Below, piece after piece: positions 39,158-48,257 of a stretch of 60,940 nt of DNA (position 1 is the stretch's first letter; each line of letters opens with the position of its first letter). Position numbers and translations under genes: made by a program. Where the stretch lies: positions 1 to 60,940 of the forward strand of contig NZ_PXYH01000025.1 of assembly GCF_003012795.1 (NCBI RefSeq). Direction: 5' to 3'. The notes under the pieces are model-generated. The model was not told where the DNA came from. It saw nothing but the letters and a program-made list of their open reading frames with translations, and made no database searches. The stretch is from Zobellella taiwanensis. Lineage in GTDB: Bacteria > Pseudomonadota > Gammaproteobacteria > Enterobacterales > Aeromonadaceae.

Positions 39158-39163
39158 TATAAT
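39158..39163 (+). promoter_or_regulatory. -10 element of the cyaY promoter
   Basis: A perfect TATAAT lies 36 bases before the cyaY ATG in the short divergent lptM-cyaY gap. No good -35 is visible 16-18 bases upstream, so an activator or extended contacts may be needed. Confidence 0.5.
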
Positions 39164-39199
39164 CGCATTCACATTCTCAAAAGCAATAGGAAGCGGGCA

Positions 39200-39511
39200 A
39201 TGAACGACAGTGAATTCCATGCCTTGGCGGACGCCATTTACCAGCATATCGAGGAGTGCATCGACCGGAGCGGCGAGGACATCGAATGCGAAACCATGGG
39301 CGGCGTCATGACCCTGACCTTCGAGAACGGGGTCAAGTTCGTGATCAACCGTCAGGAGCCGCTGCACCAGATCTGGCTGGCCACCCGGGAAAACGGCCAC
39401 CACTTTGCCCTGCAGGGGGATAAGTGGATCGATAACCGCCAGGGCCACGAGCTGTTGGCCTGGGTCAGCCTGCAGGCCAAACGCCAGGGCGAGGTCGAGC
39501 TCACGCTTTAA
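39200..39511 (+). CDS. cyaY: Iron-sulfur assembly protein CyaY (frataxin)
   Basis: 103 residues (E. coli 106). Frataxin fold with an acidic first helix ([13 protein letters not shown]), [27 protein letters not shown] and [17 protein letters not shown]. Binds iron and tunes IscS activity. RBS AGGAAG. Its 3' end overlaps the cyaA 3' end by four bases, tail to tail. Confidence 0.96.
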   Translation: MNDSEFHALADAIYQHIEECIDRSGEDIECETMGGVMTLTFENGVKFVINRQEPLHQIWLATRENGHHFALQGDKWIDNRQGHELLAWVSLQAKRQGEVELTL

Positions 39512-42012
39512 CCGGTGCCGGCCCTGTCTTCCTTGACGGTACGATAGGGCAGCACCCGGGGCTGGCCATCGGCAGACACTATCTCGTAATACTGGGGCAG
39601 GTTGAAGTTGGCGAAATGGCTCTGCCCCACCACATGCTCCTGATGGGAGGTGTAGAAGCGGTTGATGCTCTGCACCAGTTCGTCCTTGCTGCCCGACACC
39701 TGGCGATACACCTCCACCCGGTTGGCCTCGTCCAGAATGTAGAGGTTGTAGCCCTCACCGTTGCCCTCGAAGAAAAACTGCATCAGGCCCTCGCTGGCAT
39801 AGGCATCCACGATATCCGGTACCGGCTGGTGTCCGGGCTGGTCCAGGCGCAGGGCATGGCGGTGCTGTTTCTGGCTGGACAACTGACGGTAAAAATCCAC
39901 CGCGTTCTCCATCTTCTGCACACTCACTCCCCTGGGTTCAAAGAAAATGCCGTATTTTTCCGTGCCCAGCAGCAGGGTCTTGATGGTACTGCCCTGCTCC
40001 CGCGCCAGCCGCAGGCCGATGCACTCCTTGACCAGTTGTTCGAAACGGGTACGGATCAGGCTGCGAAAATGCAGGCTGTAGCAAAATACGTCCAGGCTTT
40101 CGGGGGCGTTGGCATCCTGGTGCATCTTGCCGAGGATGGTGGTGAGCGCATCCACCACGGCGGTGGGACCACTGAAATTAAGGGTACGGATCTCGTCCCA
40201 GGAGTTGCGGTAGACCAGATCCACCGAGCCCACCAGGTTGTCGAGCTGGCGGCCGAAGCTGAAGGGATCACTGGTTTTGGCGCTGAATTCGATGGGCCGG
40301 TCCAGCCAGCGGGCGGTCGGATCGGTCTCCAGATTGAGAAAAATACCCAGGTTGCGCACCTCGCAGGGCCGGCTCAGGGCCAGGTTGGTGGGCGACGGCA
40401 TGCGCACCGGAAACACCCGCGCCAGATCGCGGCCAAATTCCTGCAGGTGCTGCAGACTGAGATCGCTGCCCTGGTTGAACAGGTGCAACCGGGTGGCAGG
40501 CACCAGCAGACCGTTGAAGTGGGCCCAGGCCAACAGCTTGCTGGCATAGCCGCTGTACTCGAGCGGACTGCGGCCAATGATCTCCGCCGGGGCCAGGCCA
40601 CTCTTGTACAGATACCAGCCGGCCCGGTTGACCCGTCCTGCCGGCACCTGCACCAGGCTGATATCGGGCTCGCTCAGATCGGGGGCAATCTTGAGGTTGA
40701 TCAGCTGCACCTTGCCCGGCAGATTCTCGAAGGCGGCATAAAGCTTGCGCGACAGTATGCCGATGTCCTCCGGATTGATGGACTCGCTGATGTTGTTGCG
40801 CCGGGCGAACTGGATCAGGTTGCGGTAGCTCTGCATCAGGGCCTCGAGCAGTTCGCCATAGGCGGCCTTGACCTCCTCCACCTTCCAGTGGGCCCGGTCG
40901 TCGAGCCGGGCCAGCTTGTCCGCCGGCCAGCCCCAGGCTTCCACCAGGCGGTTGATAATGGTGCGTCGCCAGCCGTACTGGGCGTCATCGCCGTGGGTGC
41001 GGTGCAACCCCTCCGACACCTTGAGATAGAAACAGCGCCGCACCAAATCGAGGCGTTTGTCATCGCCGATCGACTTGAGATAACCGGTCACCTTTTCCAG
41101 CATCAGCATGTAGTGATCCTGGTGCTCGTCCAGCACGTTGGAGGACTGGAAATGGCCCTTAAGGTGGCGGCACAGCAGTTGGGTATCCGGGTACTCGTGG
41201 GAATAAGCCTCCATCAGCACCGTTTTGAGCACCGCCTTGTAGGGCGAGTCGATGCCCTTGTACAGCTGCCACAGGGCCGAGCCGAAATACTCCTCCGCCG
41301 GAATGCGGGCGAAACCGCCCAGGTCGAGCCATTCGTCGGTATTGAGGGTACCGTTGGCGAACTGCTCGGCCACGAACCGATCGTACTTGGGCCCCAGCTT
41401 GCCGGGAGCGAACATCCACACCAGCCGTTTGCCGGCGATGCGCAGGTTGCTGCGGTAAAACTCGTCCAGCAGCAGCAGGTGCTGGGCACTGCCGCAGCTT
41501 TCGCCCTGCACCCACTGCTGATTGTCGGTACGGAACTTGTTGTCGGGGATCAGGAACAGGTTGAGTTCCACCTTGCGCTGCTCGGCCCATTTGGAGATAA
41601 GCAGGCATTTCTGCTGCAACAGCTCGACCCGCTCCGGCGCCATACGGTGGGAATAGCAGACCCAGACATCCAGATCCGAATGGCGGCACTGGCCGATGGA
41701 AGAAGTGCTGCCCATGGAGTAGAGGCCGAAGATTTCCCGCCGCACGCTGGCCAGCCCCTGGTGGCCATTGGCCGCCAGGCACAGCTCGTCGATGAATTCC
41801 TGCTGGCGTTCATTGGGCTGGAAATGACAGACACCCGCCGGCACGTCCCCGGGCAGGTAGCCCGGCAACAGGGGGTGATGGTAGTGCAACAGCACCGGCA
41901 GCAGCTGGAATACCTGCTGGCCGTAGCGGCTCATCACCGCCAGGGCGCGGGCCTGCTTCTGCTGGTTAAACTGGTCACATCGCTCGACGAGCCGGTGAAA
42001 ATTCGCGTGCAA
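39508..42012 (-). CDS. cyaA: Class I adenylate cyclase
   Basis: 834 residues (E. coli 848; the C-terminal tail is shorter). The catalytic domain shows [22 protein letters not shown] with the metal Asp pair, and [18 protein letters not shown] and [24 protein letters not shown] segments; the C-terminal glucose-responsive domain follows ([21 protein letters not shown]). The start is a TTG, as in E. coli cyaA, where it limits translation. The promoter overlaps a CRP site. Divergent from hemC as in E. coli. Confidence 0.96.
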   Translation of the reverse strand: MHANFHRLVERCDQFNQQKQARALAVMSRYGQQVFQLLPVLLHYHHPLLPGYLPGDVPAGVCHFQPNERQQEFIDELCLAANGHQGLASVRREIFGLYSMGSTSSIGQCRHSDLDVWVCYSHRMAPERVELLQQKCLLISKWAEQRKVELNLFLIPDNKFRTDNQQWVQGESCGSAQHLLLLDEFYRSNLRIAGKRLVWMFAPGKLGPKYDRFVAEQFANGTLNTDEWLDLGGFARIPAEEYFGSALWQLYKGIDSPYKAVLKTVLMEAYSHEYPDTQLLCRHLKGHFQSSNVLDEHQDHYMLMLEKVTGYLKSIGDDKRLDLVRRCFYLKVSEGLHRTHGDDAQYGWRRTIINRLVEAWGWPADKLARLDDRAHWKVEEVKAAYGELLEALMQSYRNLIQFARRNNISESINPEDIGILSRKLYAAFENLPGKVQLINLKIAPDLSEPDISLVQVPAGRVNRAGWYLYKSGLAPAEIIGRSPLEYSGYASKLLAWAHFNGLLVPATRLHLFNQGSDLSLQHLQEFGRDLARVFPVRMPSPTNLALSRPCEVRNLGIFLNLETDPTARWLDRPIEFSAKTSDPFSFGRQLDNLVGSVDLVYRNSWDEIRTLNFSGPTAVVDALTTILGKMHQDANAPESLDVFCYSLHFRSLIRTRFEQLVKECIGLRLAREQGSTIKTLLLGTEKYGIFFEPRGVSVQKMENAVDFYRQLSSQKQHRHALRLDQPGHQPVPDIVDAYASEGLMQFFFEGNGEGYNLYILDEANRVEVYRQVSGSKDELVQSINRFYTSHQEHVVGQSHFANFNLPQYYEIVSADGQPRVLPYRTVKEDRAGTG

Positions 42013-42060
42013 GGGTACAGGCCTTCAGTGGACCGACACAGACCCGGGACAGGTCAAAAG

Positions 42061-42096
42061 TGTGATCATGGTAACAATTAGCCAGTAAATGAACAA
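42061..42096 (-). promoter_or_regulatory. cyaA promoter overlapped by a CRP site
   Basis: Minus strand -35 TTGTTC (42091-42096), 17-base spacer, -10 TACCAT (42068-42073). The CRP dyad TGTGA-N6-TAACA (42061-42076, one mismatch in the second half) covers the -10, so CRP-cAMP should repress, the known feedback on E. coli cyaA P2. Confidence 0.75.
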
Positions 42097-42207
42097 TATC
42101 CGGCAAGACACATTTTCGCAACATCCTGAACCGGCGGCTTTCTTCCCTGAAATACGCCATCAGGAGTGATAATATCGACGCATTAATGGACAAAAAAAGA
42201 GATTCAT

Positions 42208-43137
42208 ATGGCAAACCGCATCATTCGTATCGCCACCCGCAAAAGCCTGCTCGCCCTGTGGCAGGCCAACCACGTCAAGGACCGGCTCGAGCAGTTGCAC
42301 CCCGATGTCACCGTCGAGCTGGTGCCCATGACCACCAAGGGCGATGTGCTGCTTGATACTCCCCTGTCCAAAATCGGCGGTAAGGGCCTGTTCATCAAGG
42401 AACTGGAGCAGGCCATGCTCGACGGCCGCGCCGATATTGCCGTGCACTCGATGAAGGACGTGCCGGTGGAATTTCCCGAGGGCCTGGGCCTGACCGTGAT
42501 CTGCGAGCGGGAAGACCCGCGTGATGCCTTTGTCTCCAACCAGTATCCCGGCCTGGAAGCCCTGCCCGCAGGCGCCGTGGTCGGCACCGCCAGCCTGCGC
42601 CGGGAATGCCAGATCCGCGCCCGCCGCCCGGATCTGGTGGTCAAGACCCTGCGCGGCAACGTGCAGACCCGATTGCGCAAGCTGGACGAGGGCGAATACG
42701 ACGCCATCATCCTCGCCGCCGCCGGCCTCAAGCGGCTGGAGCTGGAAGATCGCATCACCGGCCTGCTCAGCCCGGAAGAAAGCCTGCCCGCCAACGGCCA
42801 GGGTGCCGTGGGCATCGAATGCCGGCTGGACGACGCCGAACTGCTGGCCCTGCTGGCCCCCCTCGACCATGCGCCTACCCGGCTGCGAGTACTGGCGGAA
42901 CGGGCCATGAACCAGGGTCTGCAGGGCGGCTGCCAGGTGCCCATCGGCGCCTATGCCGAGCTGGAAGACGACAAGCTGTGGCTGCGCGGCCTGGTCGGCA
43001 AGCCCGACGGCAGCCAGATGATTTTCGACGAAATCACCGGCCTGGCCAGCCAGGGCGAGGCCCTGGGCGCCGAGCTGGCCAAACGGCTGCTGGCCCGGGG
43101 CGCCGACAAGATACTGGACGAGGTGTATCACTCATGA
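42208..43137 (+). CDS. hemC: Porphobilinogen deaminase (hydroxymethylbilane synthase)
   Basis: 309 residues (E. coli 313). Polymerises four porphobilinogen units. [14 protein letters not shown] at the N-terminus, the Asp in VHSMKDVP, Arg-rich [17 protein letters not shown] and the cofactor Cys in [13 protein letters not shown], to which dipyrromethane is attached. RBS AAAGAG. First gene of hemCDXY; its stop overlaps the hemD start. Confidence 0.97.
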   Translation: MANRIIRIATRKSLLALWQANHVKDRLEQLHPDVTVELVPMTTKGDVLLDTPLSKIGGKGLFIKELEQAMLDGRADIAVHSMKDVPVEFPEGLGLTVICEREDPRDAFVSNQYPGLEALPAGAVVGTASLRRECQIRARRPDLVVKTLRGNVQTRLRKLDEGEYDAIILAAAGLKRLELEDRITGLLSPEESLPANGQGAVGIECRLDDAELLALLAPLDHAPTRLRVLAERAMNQGLQGGCQVPIGAYAELEDDKLWLRGLVGKPDGSQMIFDEITGLASQGEALGAELAKRLLARGADKILDEVYHS

Positions 43138-43889
43138 CCCCGCTGGTGGTGCGCCCCGAACCCCAGAACCGCGCCCTGTGCCGGGTGCTGGGCGATGCGG
43201 GCCACCGGCCGGTGGCCTGTCCCCTGCTGGCCTTTGAGGCCGGTGCCGAGTTGTTCCGCCTGCCGGAACTGCTCGGCGGCCTGTCACCCCGGGATTATGT
43301 GATAGGGGTCAGCGTACAGGCGGTGACTTTCACCGACAATGCCCTGAAAGCGCAGGGCCTGCATTGGCCCGAATGCCATTATGTCGCCGTTGGCGACGCT
43401 ACCGGCCGGGCCTTTGCCGCCCTGGGACTGCAAGGCGTGCAGGTGCCCGAGGATCCGCGCTCGGAAGGCATCATCTCCCTGCCCGGGTTGCAACGGCTGG
43501 AGGGCCGCCGGGTGGTGATACTGCGCGGCGACGGCGGCCGCCACATGATAGCCCCCACCCTGACCGGACGCGGGGCCCGGGTGGACTACTGCGAGGTTTA
43601 TCGCCGCCGCTACCACCCGGACCCGGAAGGCCATCTGGCGAAAAGCTGGCAGAGCAGCGGGGTGGACAGTATTATCGTCACCAGTGGCGGCCTGCTGCAG
43701 CATCTGTTTCAGCTCGCGGCCAACAGTGCAAGGGACTGGCTGCTCAGCCGTTTGTTGATTGTGCCCAGCATCCGGGTCGCCGACCAGGCACGGATGTTGG
43801 GATTCACTCAGGTCATTAATGCAGAAGGTGCATCCAACCAGGCGTTGCTCAACGCGCTGGATGAGAGGAAAAGGAATGACAGACAATAA
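43134..43889 (+). CDS. hemD: Uroporphyrinogen III synthase
   Basis: 251 residues (E. coli 246). Cyclises hydroxymethylbilane with inversion of ring D. Sequence is poorly conserved in this family; [57 protein letters not shown] and [16 protein letters not shown] fit. ATGA overlap with hemC and 14-base overlap with hemX support the call. Confidence 0.94.
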   Translation: MTPLVVRPEPQNRALCRVLGDAGHRPVACPLLAFEAGAELFRLPELLGGLSPRDYVIGVSVQAVTFTDNALKAQGLHWPECHYVAVGDATGRAFAALGLQGVQVPEDPRSEGIISLPGLQRLEGRRVVILRGDGGRHMIAPTLTGRGARVDYCEVYRRRYHPDPEGHLAKSWQSSGVDSIIVTSGGLLQHLFQLAANSARDWLLSRLLIVPSIRVADQARMLGFTQVINAEGASNQALLNALDERKRNDRQ

Positions 43890-44970
43890 CCAAGAACATC
43901 AGGACAAAGTCGTAACCGGCAGCGCCGACGCCTCGCCCGCCACCAGCCAGGAACAGCAGGCCGCACCGGCCAGCGGCAAGGAGAAAACCTCCTCCTCTGC
44001 CCGCGGCCTGGCCATTGTCGCCATCATACTGGCGCTGGTGCTGACCGCCGGCCTCTACTGGCACGGCCATAACCAGGCGGTGGCCCAGGCCGGGCAGCTA
44101 GAGCGGCTGCAGGCTGAACTGGCCCAGCAACAAAATGCTCTGCAGGCGGCCACCGCCGCCCAGGATGCCCGCCTGACCAGCCTGACCAGCAACCAGGCCA
44201 GTACCGCCGAGCAGCTCGATGGCCTGTCGCGCAAGGTACTTGACCTGGACAGCAAGCGCCCCAACGACTGGATGCTGGCAGAAGCCGAATACCTGGTCCG
44301 CATGGCCGGCCGCAAGCTGTGGCTCGAACAGGACGTGGTCGCCGCGGCCATGATGCTGGCCAATGCCGACGAGCGTCTGGCGGCGCTGAATGACCCGACC
44401 CTGATCCCCATCCGCCAGGCCCTGGCCGAAGACATTGCCGGCATCAAGTCGGTACAGCGAGTCGACCGGGAAGGCCTGGTGATCAAGCTCAACAACATCA
44501 ACGACCAGGTCGACCGGCTCAAGCTCGCCGGGGTGATCATGGCCCGGGCCGAGGAGCCGGACTTCACCCTGTCCGAGTCCATCGGCGACTGGCGCGATAA
44601 CCTGAAAAAAAGCTGGGCCAGCTTCACCGACGACTTCGTCACCGTACGCCGCCGCGACGGCAACGTGGAAGCCCTGCTCTCGCCCCAGCAGCACTGGTAC
44701 CTGAGCGAAAACCTCAAGGGCAAGCTGTTGCAGGCTCAACTGGCGGTCTACCGCGAGCAGCAGGAGGTATACGACAGCGCCCTGGCCCAGGCCGAACAGT
44801 GGCTGCAGGACTATTTCGCCGACGACAGCGTGCGCCAGTTCATGCTGGAGCAGATAGCCCAGCTCGAGGGTCAGCGGATCGACGTGGATTATCCGGAGCA
44901 GTTCACCGCCCAGGATCGGCTGCAGCAATTGCTCGACGACCGGCTGCAACGCCTGCTGACCGGCCTGTAA
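43876..44970 (+). CDS. hemX: HemX-family membrane protein (putative uroporphyrinogen-III C-methyltransferase)
   Basis: 364 residues. A low-complexity cytoplasmic N-terminus, one membrane helix (about 43-62), a periplasmic coiled coil (about 70-125) and a helical domain (PNDWMLAEAEYLVRMAGRKLWLE). Despite its old name, no methyltransferase motifs are visible, which is normal for this family; the role is thought to be structural in haem synthesis. RBS AGGAAAAGGA, start inside hemD. Confidence 0.93.
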   Translation: MTDNNQEHQDKVVTGSADASPATSQEQQAAPASGKEKTSSSARGLAIVAIILALVLTAGLYWHGHNQAVAQAGQLERLQAELAQQQNALQAATAAQDARLTSLTSNQASTAEQLDGLSRKVLDLDSKRPNDWMLAEAEYLVRMAGRKLWLEQDVVAAAMMLANADERLAALNDPTLIPIRQALAEDIAGIKSVQRVDREGLVIKLNNINDQVDRLKLAGVIMARAEEPDFTLSESIGDWRDNLKKSWASFTDDFVTVRRRDGNVEALLSPQQHWYLSENLKGKLLQAQLAVYREQQEVYDSALAQAEQWLQDYFADDSVRQFMLEQIAQLEGQRIDVDYPEQFTAQDRLQQLLDDRLQRLLTGL

Positions 44971-44980
44971 GGGGGAGATC

Positions 44981-46159
44981 ATGATACGTCTTGCGATTAT
45001 CGTCGCCATCCTGATGGCCGGCCTGGTGATAGGACCGGATATCACCGGTCGCCAGGGCTATGTACTGGTGGCAGCCGGCAATTACACCATAGAGACCACG
45101 GTCACCGTCTTCCTGGCGGCGGCGGTGCTGTTCTATCTGCTGCTGCTGTTCATCGAGTGGCTGCTGGGCCGCCTGTTCGGCCTGAGCCATCGCACCCGCG
45201 GCTGGTTTATGGGCCGCCGCCGCCGCAAGGCGCTGAGCTATACCCAGAGCGGCATGCAGGCGCTGGTGGCGGAAGACTACGCCACCGCCGAAAAAATGCT
45301 GGTCAAGGGGACCAGGGGCAACGATTTGGCGCTGCTCAACTACCTCAACGCCGCCGCTGCCGCCCAAGCCCTGGGCCACGACGGCAAGCGCGACGACTAC
45401 CTGCGCCAGGCCCACGAACAAAGCCCCGGCGCCGGCCTGGCGGTGGGCATTACCCAGGCCCGGCTGCAGTACCAGCAGGGCCAGTACGAACAGGCCCTGG
45501 CCGGCGTCCGCCAGCTGGAGCAGGAATACGGCAGCCAGCCGGCCCTGCTCAAACTGCAAAAGGACGTCTACCTGGCCACCGGCGAGTGGCAGTCCCTGCT
45601 GGCCCTGCTCGATACCCTGGACGGCAAGGGTCTGCTCGACGGCGAGGAAAAAGAAGCGCTGCGCCTGCGGGCCTATGCCGGCTGGTTCGACGCCGCCGCC
45701 AAGAGCGACGGCAGCGATGGCCTGATCAAGGTCTGGCAGGGATTGTCCCGCAAGGACAAATACGCCGCCGAGCTGCTCGCTCCCCTGTGCGACCGGCTGA
45801 TCGGGCTCAAGGCCCACAAGGAAGCACAGCAGCTGCTGCTGGAAGGACTGGACAAAAAAACCGATCCACAGCTGCTGGCCTGCCTGACCCGGCTGCAGCT
45901 GGGCGACTACCACCCGCTGCTCAGCACCCTGGAGAAAAAGGCGAAGAAGGAAAGTCTGCCCGAGCTGCACTCCGCCCTGGGACAGCTGTACCTGAAGGAC
46001 AACAAACCCAGGGAAGCCGAAGCACACCTGCAACAGGCGGTGGCGCTCAAGCCCAGCGCACGAGACTACGTGCTGCTGGCCGGCCTGGCGGAAAAACGCA
46101 AGGACCTGGCCAAGGCCAACGACTACTACCGCCACAGCCTGGCCCTGGGCACGGCCTGA
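44981..46159 (+). CDS. hemY: Haem biosynthesis protein HemY (TPR membrane protein)
   Basis: 392 residues. Two N-terminal membrane helices (about 3-20 and 38-62) followed by TPR-like helical repeats (ALAGVRQLEQEYGSQPALLKL, SALGQLYLKDNKPREAEAHL). Proteobacterial HemY is not the Bacillus oxidase of that name; it interacts with ferrochelatase-step proteins. It follows hemX by 10 bases with RBS GGGGGAG and ends the operon at the terminator 46178. Confidence 0.94.
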   Translation: MIRLAIIVAILMAGLVIGPDITGRQGYVLVAAGNYTIETTVTVFLAAAVLFYLLLLFIEWLLGRLFGLSHRTRGWFMGRRRRKALSYTQSGMQALVAEDYATAEKMLVKGTRGNDLALLNYLNAAAAAQALGHDGKRDDYLRQAHEQSPGAGLAVGITQARLQYQQGQYEQALAGVRQLEQEYGSQPALLKLQKDVYLATGEWQSLLALLDTLDGKGLLDGEEKEALRLRAYAGWFDAAAKSDGSDGLIKVWQGLSRKDKYAAELLAPLCDRLIGLKAHKEAQQLLLEGLDKKTDPQLLACLTRLQLGDYHPLLSTLEKKAKKESLPELHSALGQLYLKDNKPREAEAHLQQAVALKPSARDYVLLAGLAEKRKDLAKANDYYRHSLALGTA

Positions 46160-46177
46160 GCCGAAGCCCAACAACGC

Positions 46178-46206
46178 AAAAAGAGGAGCTCAGGCTCCTC
46201 TTTTTC
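46178..46206. terminator. Bidirectional terminator between hemY and the dehydrogenase gene
   Basis: A 12-bp perfect stem AAAAAGAGGAGC / GCTCCTCTTTTT with a TCAG loop. It gives a T-run on both strands and sits between converging genes. Confidence 0.93.
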
Positions 46207-46210
46207 ATTG

Positions 46211-46237
46211 GGAGCGCGGGCGGCTCGCCCGCACTCC
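46211..46237. repeat. GC-rich short palindrome (REP-like)
   Basis: GGAG-C-GCGGGCG / CGCCCGC-A-CTCC: 11 of 12 pairs around a three-base loop, just after the hemY terminator. Only one copy is seen in the window; it resembles short REP-type palindromes. Confidence 0.45.
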
Positions 46238-46256
46238 ATGGCATTGGCGAGCTGGC

Positions 46257-47126
46257 TCAGGCGCCTTTATACAGCCTGATCAGGGTGGCGGGATCCCGTT
46301 CCAGGTAGCCCTGGCCGCCGTGCTGGCGCATCAGCTGGGCCGCCAGCCCGGACATGGGAGTGGCGCTGCCGGCGCGCTGGCTCTGGGCCACCGCCATATC
46401 CAAGTCCTTGAGCAGGGTCCGCACATGCCATTTGGGATCCGGATCCGACTCCGCCGCCATCAGCGGGCCGGTGAGCTGCAGGGGTTTGGAGTCGGCAAAG
46501 CCGCCGGCCAGGGCCTCGGGGATCCTGTCCGCCGCCACCCCGCAGGCCTTGGCCAGCGCCATCATCTCCGCCAGCACCATCAGGTTGCAGCCCACTATCA
46601 TCTGGTTGCACACCTTGGTCACCTGTCCGGCGCCAATCGGCCCCATGTGGGTAACCCGCTGGGACAGAGGTACCAGCACCGGGCGGATACGTTCTATATC
46701 CGCCGCCTCGCCGCCGCACATGATGGCCAGGGTACCGGCCTCGGCTCCGGCTACGCCACCGGAGACCGGCGAATCCACCCAGCCCATGCCACAGGCGGCC
46801 TGCAGTCGGGCGGCAAAGGCCCGGGTCGCTTGTGGATCCGAGCTGGAAAAATCCACCAGCAGCTGACCGGGCCGGCCATGGCCGGCCACACCGCCGGCGC
46901 CGAACACGACTTCTTCCACCACGGCGGTGTTGGCCAGGCACAGCAGCACCAGATCCACCTGCTCCACCAGCTCGGCGATGCTGGCCGCCTCAATGGCACC
47001 GGCGGCCTTCACCGCAGCCAGCTTGTCCGGGCTGCGGTTCCACACCCGCACCTCGAACCCCGCCAGCAACAGCCGTTGCGTCATGGGCTGGCCCATCAGG
47101 CCGATGCCGATAAATCCCAGTTTCAT
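46257..47126 (-). CDS. Beta-hydroxyacid dehydrogenase (3-hydroxyisobutyrate / tartronate semialdehyde reductase family)
   Basis: 289 residues. NAD(P)-binding GFIGIGLMGQPM, the substrate motif DSPVSGGVAGAEAGTLAIMCGG and the catalytic Lys in GQVTKVCNQMIVG. The family includes GarR, GlxR, MmsB and Ygb-type enzymes; the sequence does not settle the substrate. It overlaps the urea-transporter gene by four bases (ATGA), so both are translated from one message. Confidence 0.88.
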   Translation of the reverse strand: MKLGFIGIGLMGQPMTQRLLLAGFEVRVWNRSPDKLAAVKAAGAIEAASIAELVEQVDLVLLCLANTAVVEEVVFGAGGVAGHGRPGQLLVDFSSSDPQATRAFAARLQAACGMGWVDSPVSGGVAGAEAGTLAIMCGGEAADIERIRPVLVPLSQRVTHMGPIGAGQVTKVCNQMIVGCNLMVLAEMMALAKACGVAADRIPEALAGGFADSKPLQLTGPLMAAESDPDPKWHVRTLLKDLDMAVAQSQRAGSATPMSGLAAQLMRQHGGQGYLERDPATLIRLYKGA

Positions 47127-47962
47127 GTTTTCTCCCTGTCTTGAATACGTTTATTACCCTGATAACAGATACCATGGCGCAGTGCCAGGCACAGCCAGCA
47201 ACTGAATATGAAGGGCAGGGTCAGCATGGGCAGCCCCAGCAGCAGCAGCATGCCGCTCATCAGCCCGGCGATAGTGACGCCCGCCACTATCCAGACTACC
47301 GGCAAACGATGCCAGTACAGAGCGATGGCAGCCAGTACCCCATTGTAGCCGGCCAGGCCAAAGGTAATGACATCGGTCCCGACACCCAGGCCCCAGGCGA
47401 CCAGGCTGGTCAGCACACCGCCGATCACCGCCCAGGCCAGCAGGCCCGTCCCCGCCAGCAGGAGGGCGGCGCAGATCAGCAAGGCAGAGAGGCTGTCGGG
47501 CAGGAACACCACCTGGCCCACCGCCGATAACGCGAACTGGTGCCCCTCTGGCACCTCCACCAGCCGACTGCCATAGAGGTAGAGGACCGGCAATACCAGC
47601 AGGTTGAAAGGTAAGGTATACCAGGGAATACCGGCCAGCCGACGCAGACCTGCGTACAGGACGGTGCACAGCATGCCTCCCAGCACCGCCAGCGCCAGCC
47701 AGCCCGGACCGGGCGGCGCTAACAGACCGATAACCAGCCCTACCAGGCCTGCATTGAAGCCGAACAGGCCGTCCCGCCAGGCCGCCGGCTCCCAGCCCCG
47801 CCAGCGGGCCAGCAGGGTAGCCGTGGCTACCGCCAGCACCATCAGCAGTGCCATCCAGGGCGAGACCCAGGCCACCGCCAGCAGCATCAGCAGGCCGGCC
47901 AAGGGATGGTTCACAAAATAGATCTGGCTGATACCGGCCAGCATCGCGGACAACAGCGCCAT
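47123..47962 (-). CDS. Urea transporter (UT family)
   Basis: 279 residues, about ten membrane helices in two repeats. Signature segments LFGFNAGLVGLVIG and GLAGYNGVLAAIALYW are the paired UT motifs; QIYFVNHPLAGLLML is the usual N-terminal region. The ATG at 47962 follows GCAGGAG; an earlier TTG would add 22 unconserved residues. Urease genes are not in the window. Co-translated with the hydroxyacid dehydrogenase. Confidence 0.88.
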   Translation of the reverse strand: MALLSAMLAGISQIYFVNHPLAGLLMLLAVAWVSPWMALLMVLAVATATLLARWRGWEPAAWRDGLFGFNAGLVGLVIGLLAPPGPGWLALAVLGGMLCTVLYAGLRRLAGIPWYTLPFNLLVLPVLYLYGSRLVEVPEGHQFALSAVGQVVFLPDSLSALLICAALLLAGTGLLAWAVIGGVLTSLVAWGLGVGTDVITFGLAGYNGVLAAIALYWHRLPVVWIVAGVTIAGLMSGMLLLLGLPMLTLPFIFSCWLCLALRHGICYQGNKRIQDREKT

Positions 47963-48124
47963 CGAGGACACTCCTGCACAGAAAAAGGGAACGGCGAGAA
48001 TTAGAGCAGGCGAACCGATATTGTTCAATACATTACTGTGAACAATGTTGCGGGTGGGTTAACTGGCTAAAAAGCAGGGTTAATAACTATATCCAGAAAC
48101 AGGCAATCCCTGCCTCTAAAAAGA

Positions 48125-48227
48125 GGCCAAAGGGAGCCGCTCCGCCGACCGTGACATGCCAGGGATGGCATGTCCGAGCCCACATGGATGTGTTTATGGC
48201 GTGTCGGAGGAACGGTGCCCTTTGGCC
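48125..48227 (+). repeat. Cloverleaf-like palindromic element, copy 2
   Basis: Outer arms GGCCAAAGGG (48125-48134) and CCCTTTGGCC (48218-48227) are perfect. Inside are CTCCG (48140) / CGGAG (48205), a 9-bp perfect hairpin GACATGCCA-GGGA-TGGCATGTC (48153-48174), and CCGAGCCCACATGGATGTG followed by GGCGTGTCGG. Layout and core match copy 1. It occupies the gap between ilvA and the urea transporter. A separate hairpin GCCTCT-AAAA-AGAGGC (48112-48127) abuts its left edge. No gene was found in 47963-48257. Confidence 0.7.
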
Positions 48228-48257
48228 GACTTCATAAAAGCCGGCAGACAAAGCCCG

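Noticed and set aside
42121-42207. Sigma-70 promoter for hemC
   Set aside because: GATAAT/TAATAT strings are present but no -35 at acceptable spacing, so no promoter was called.
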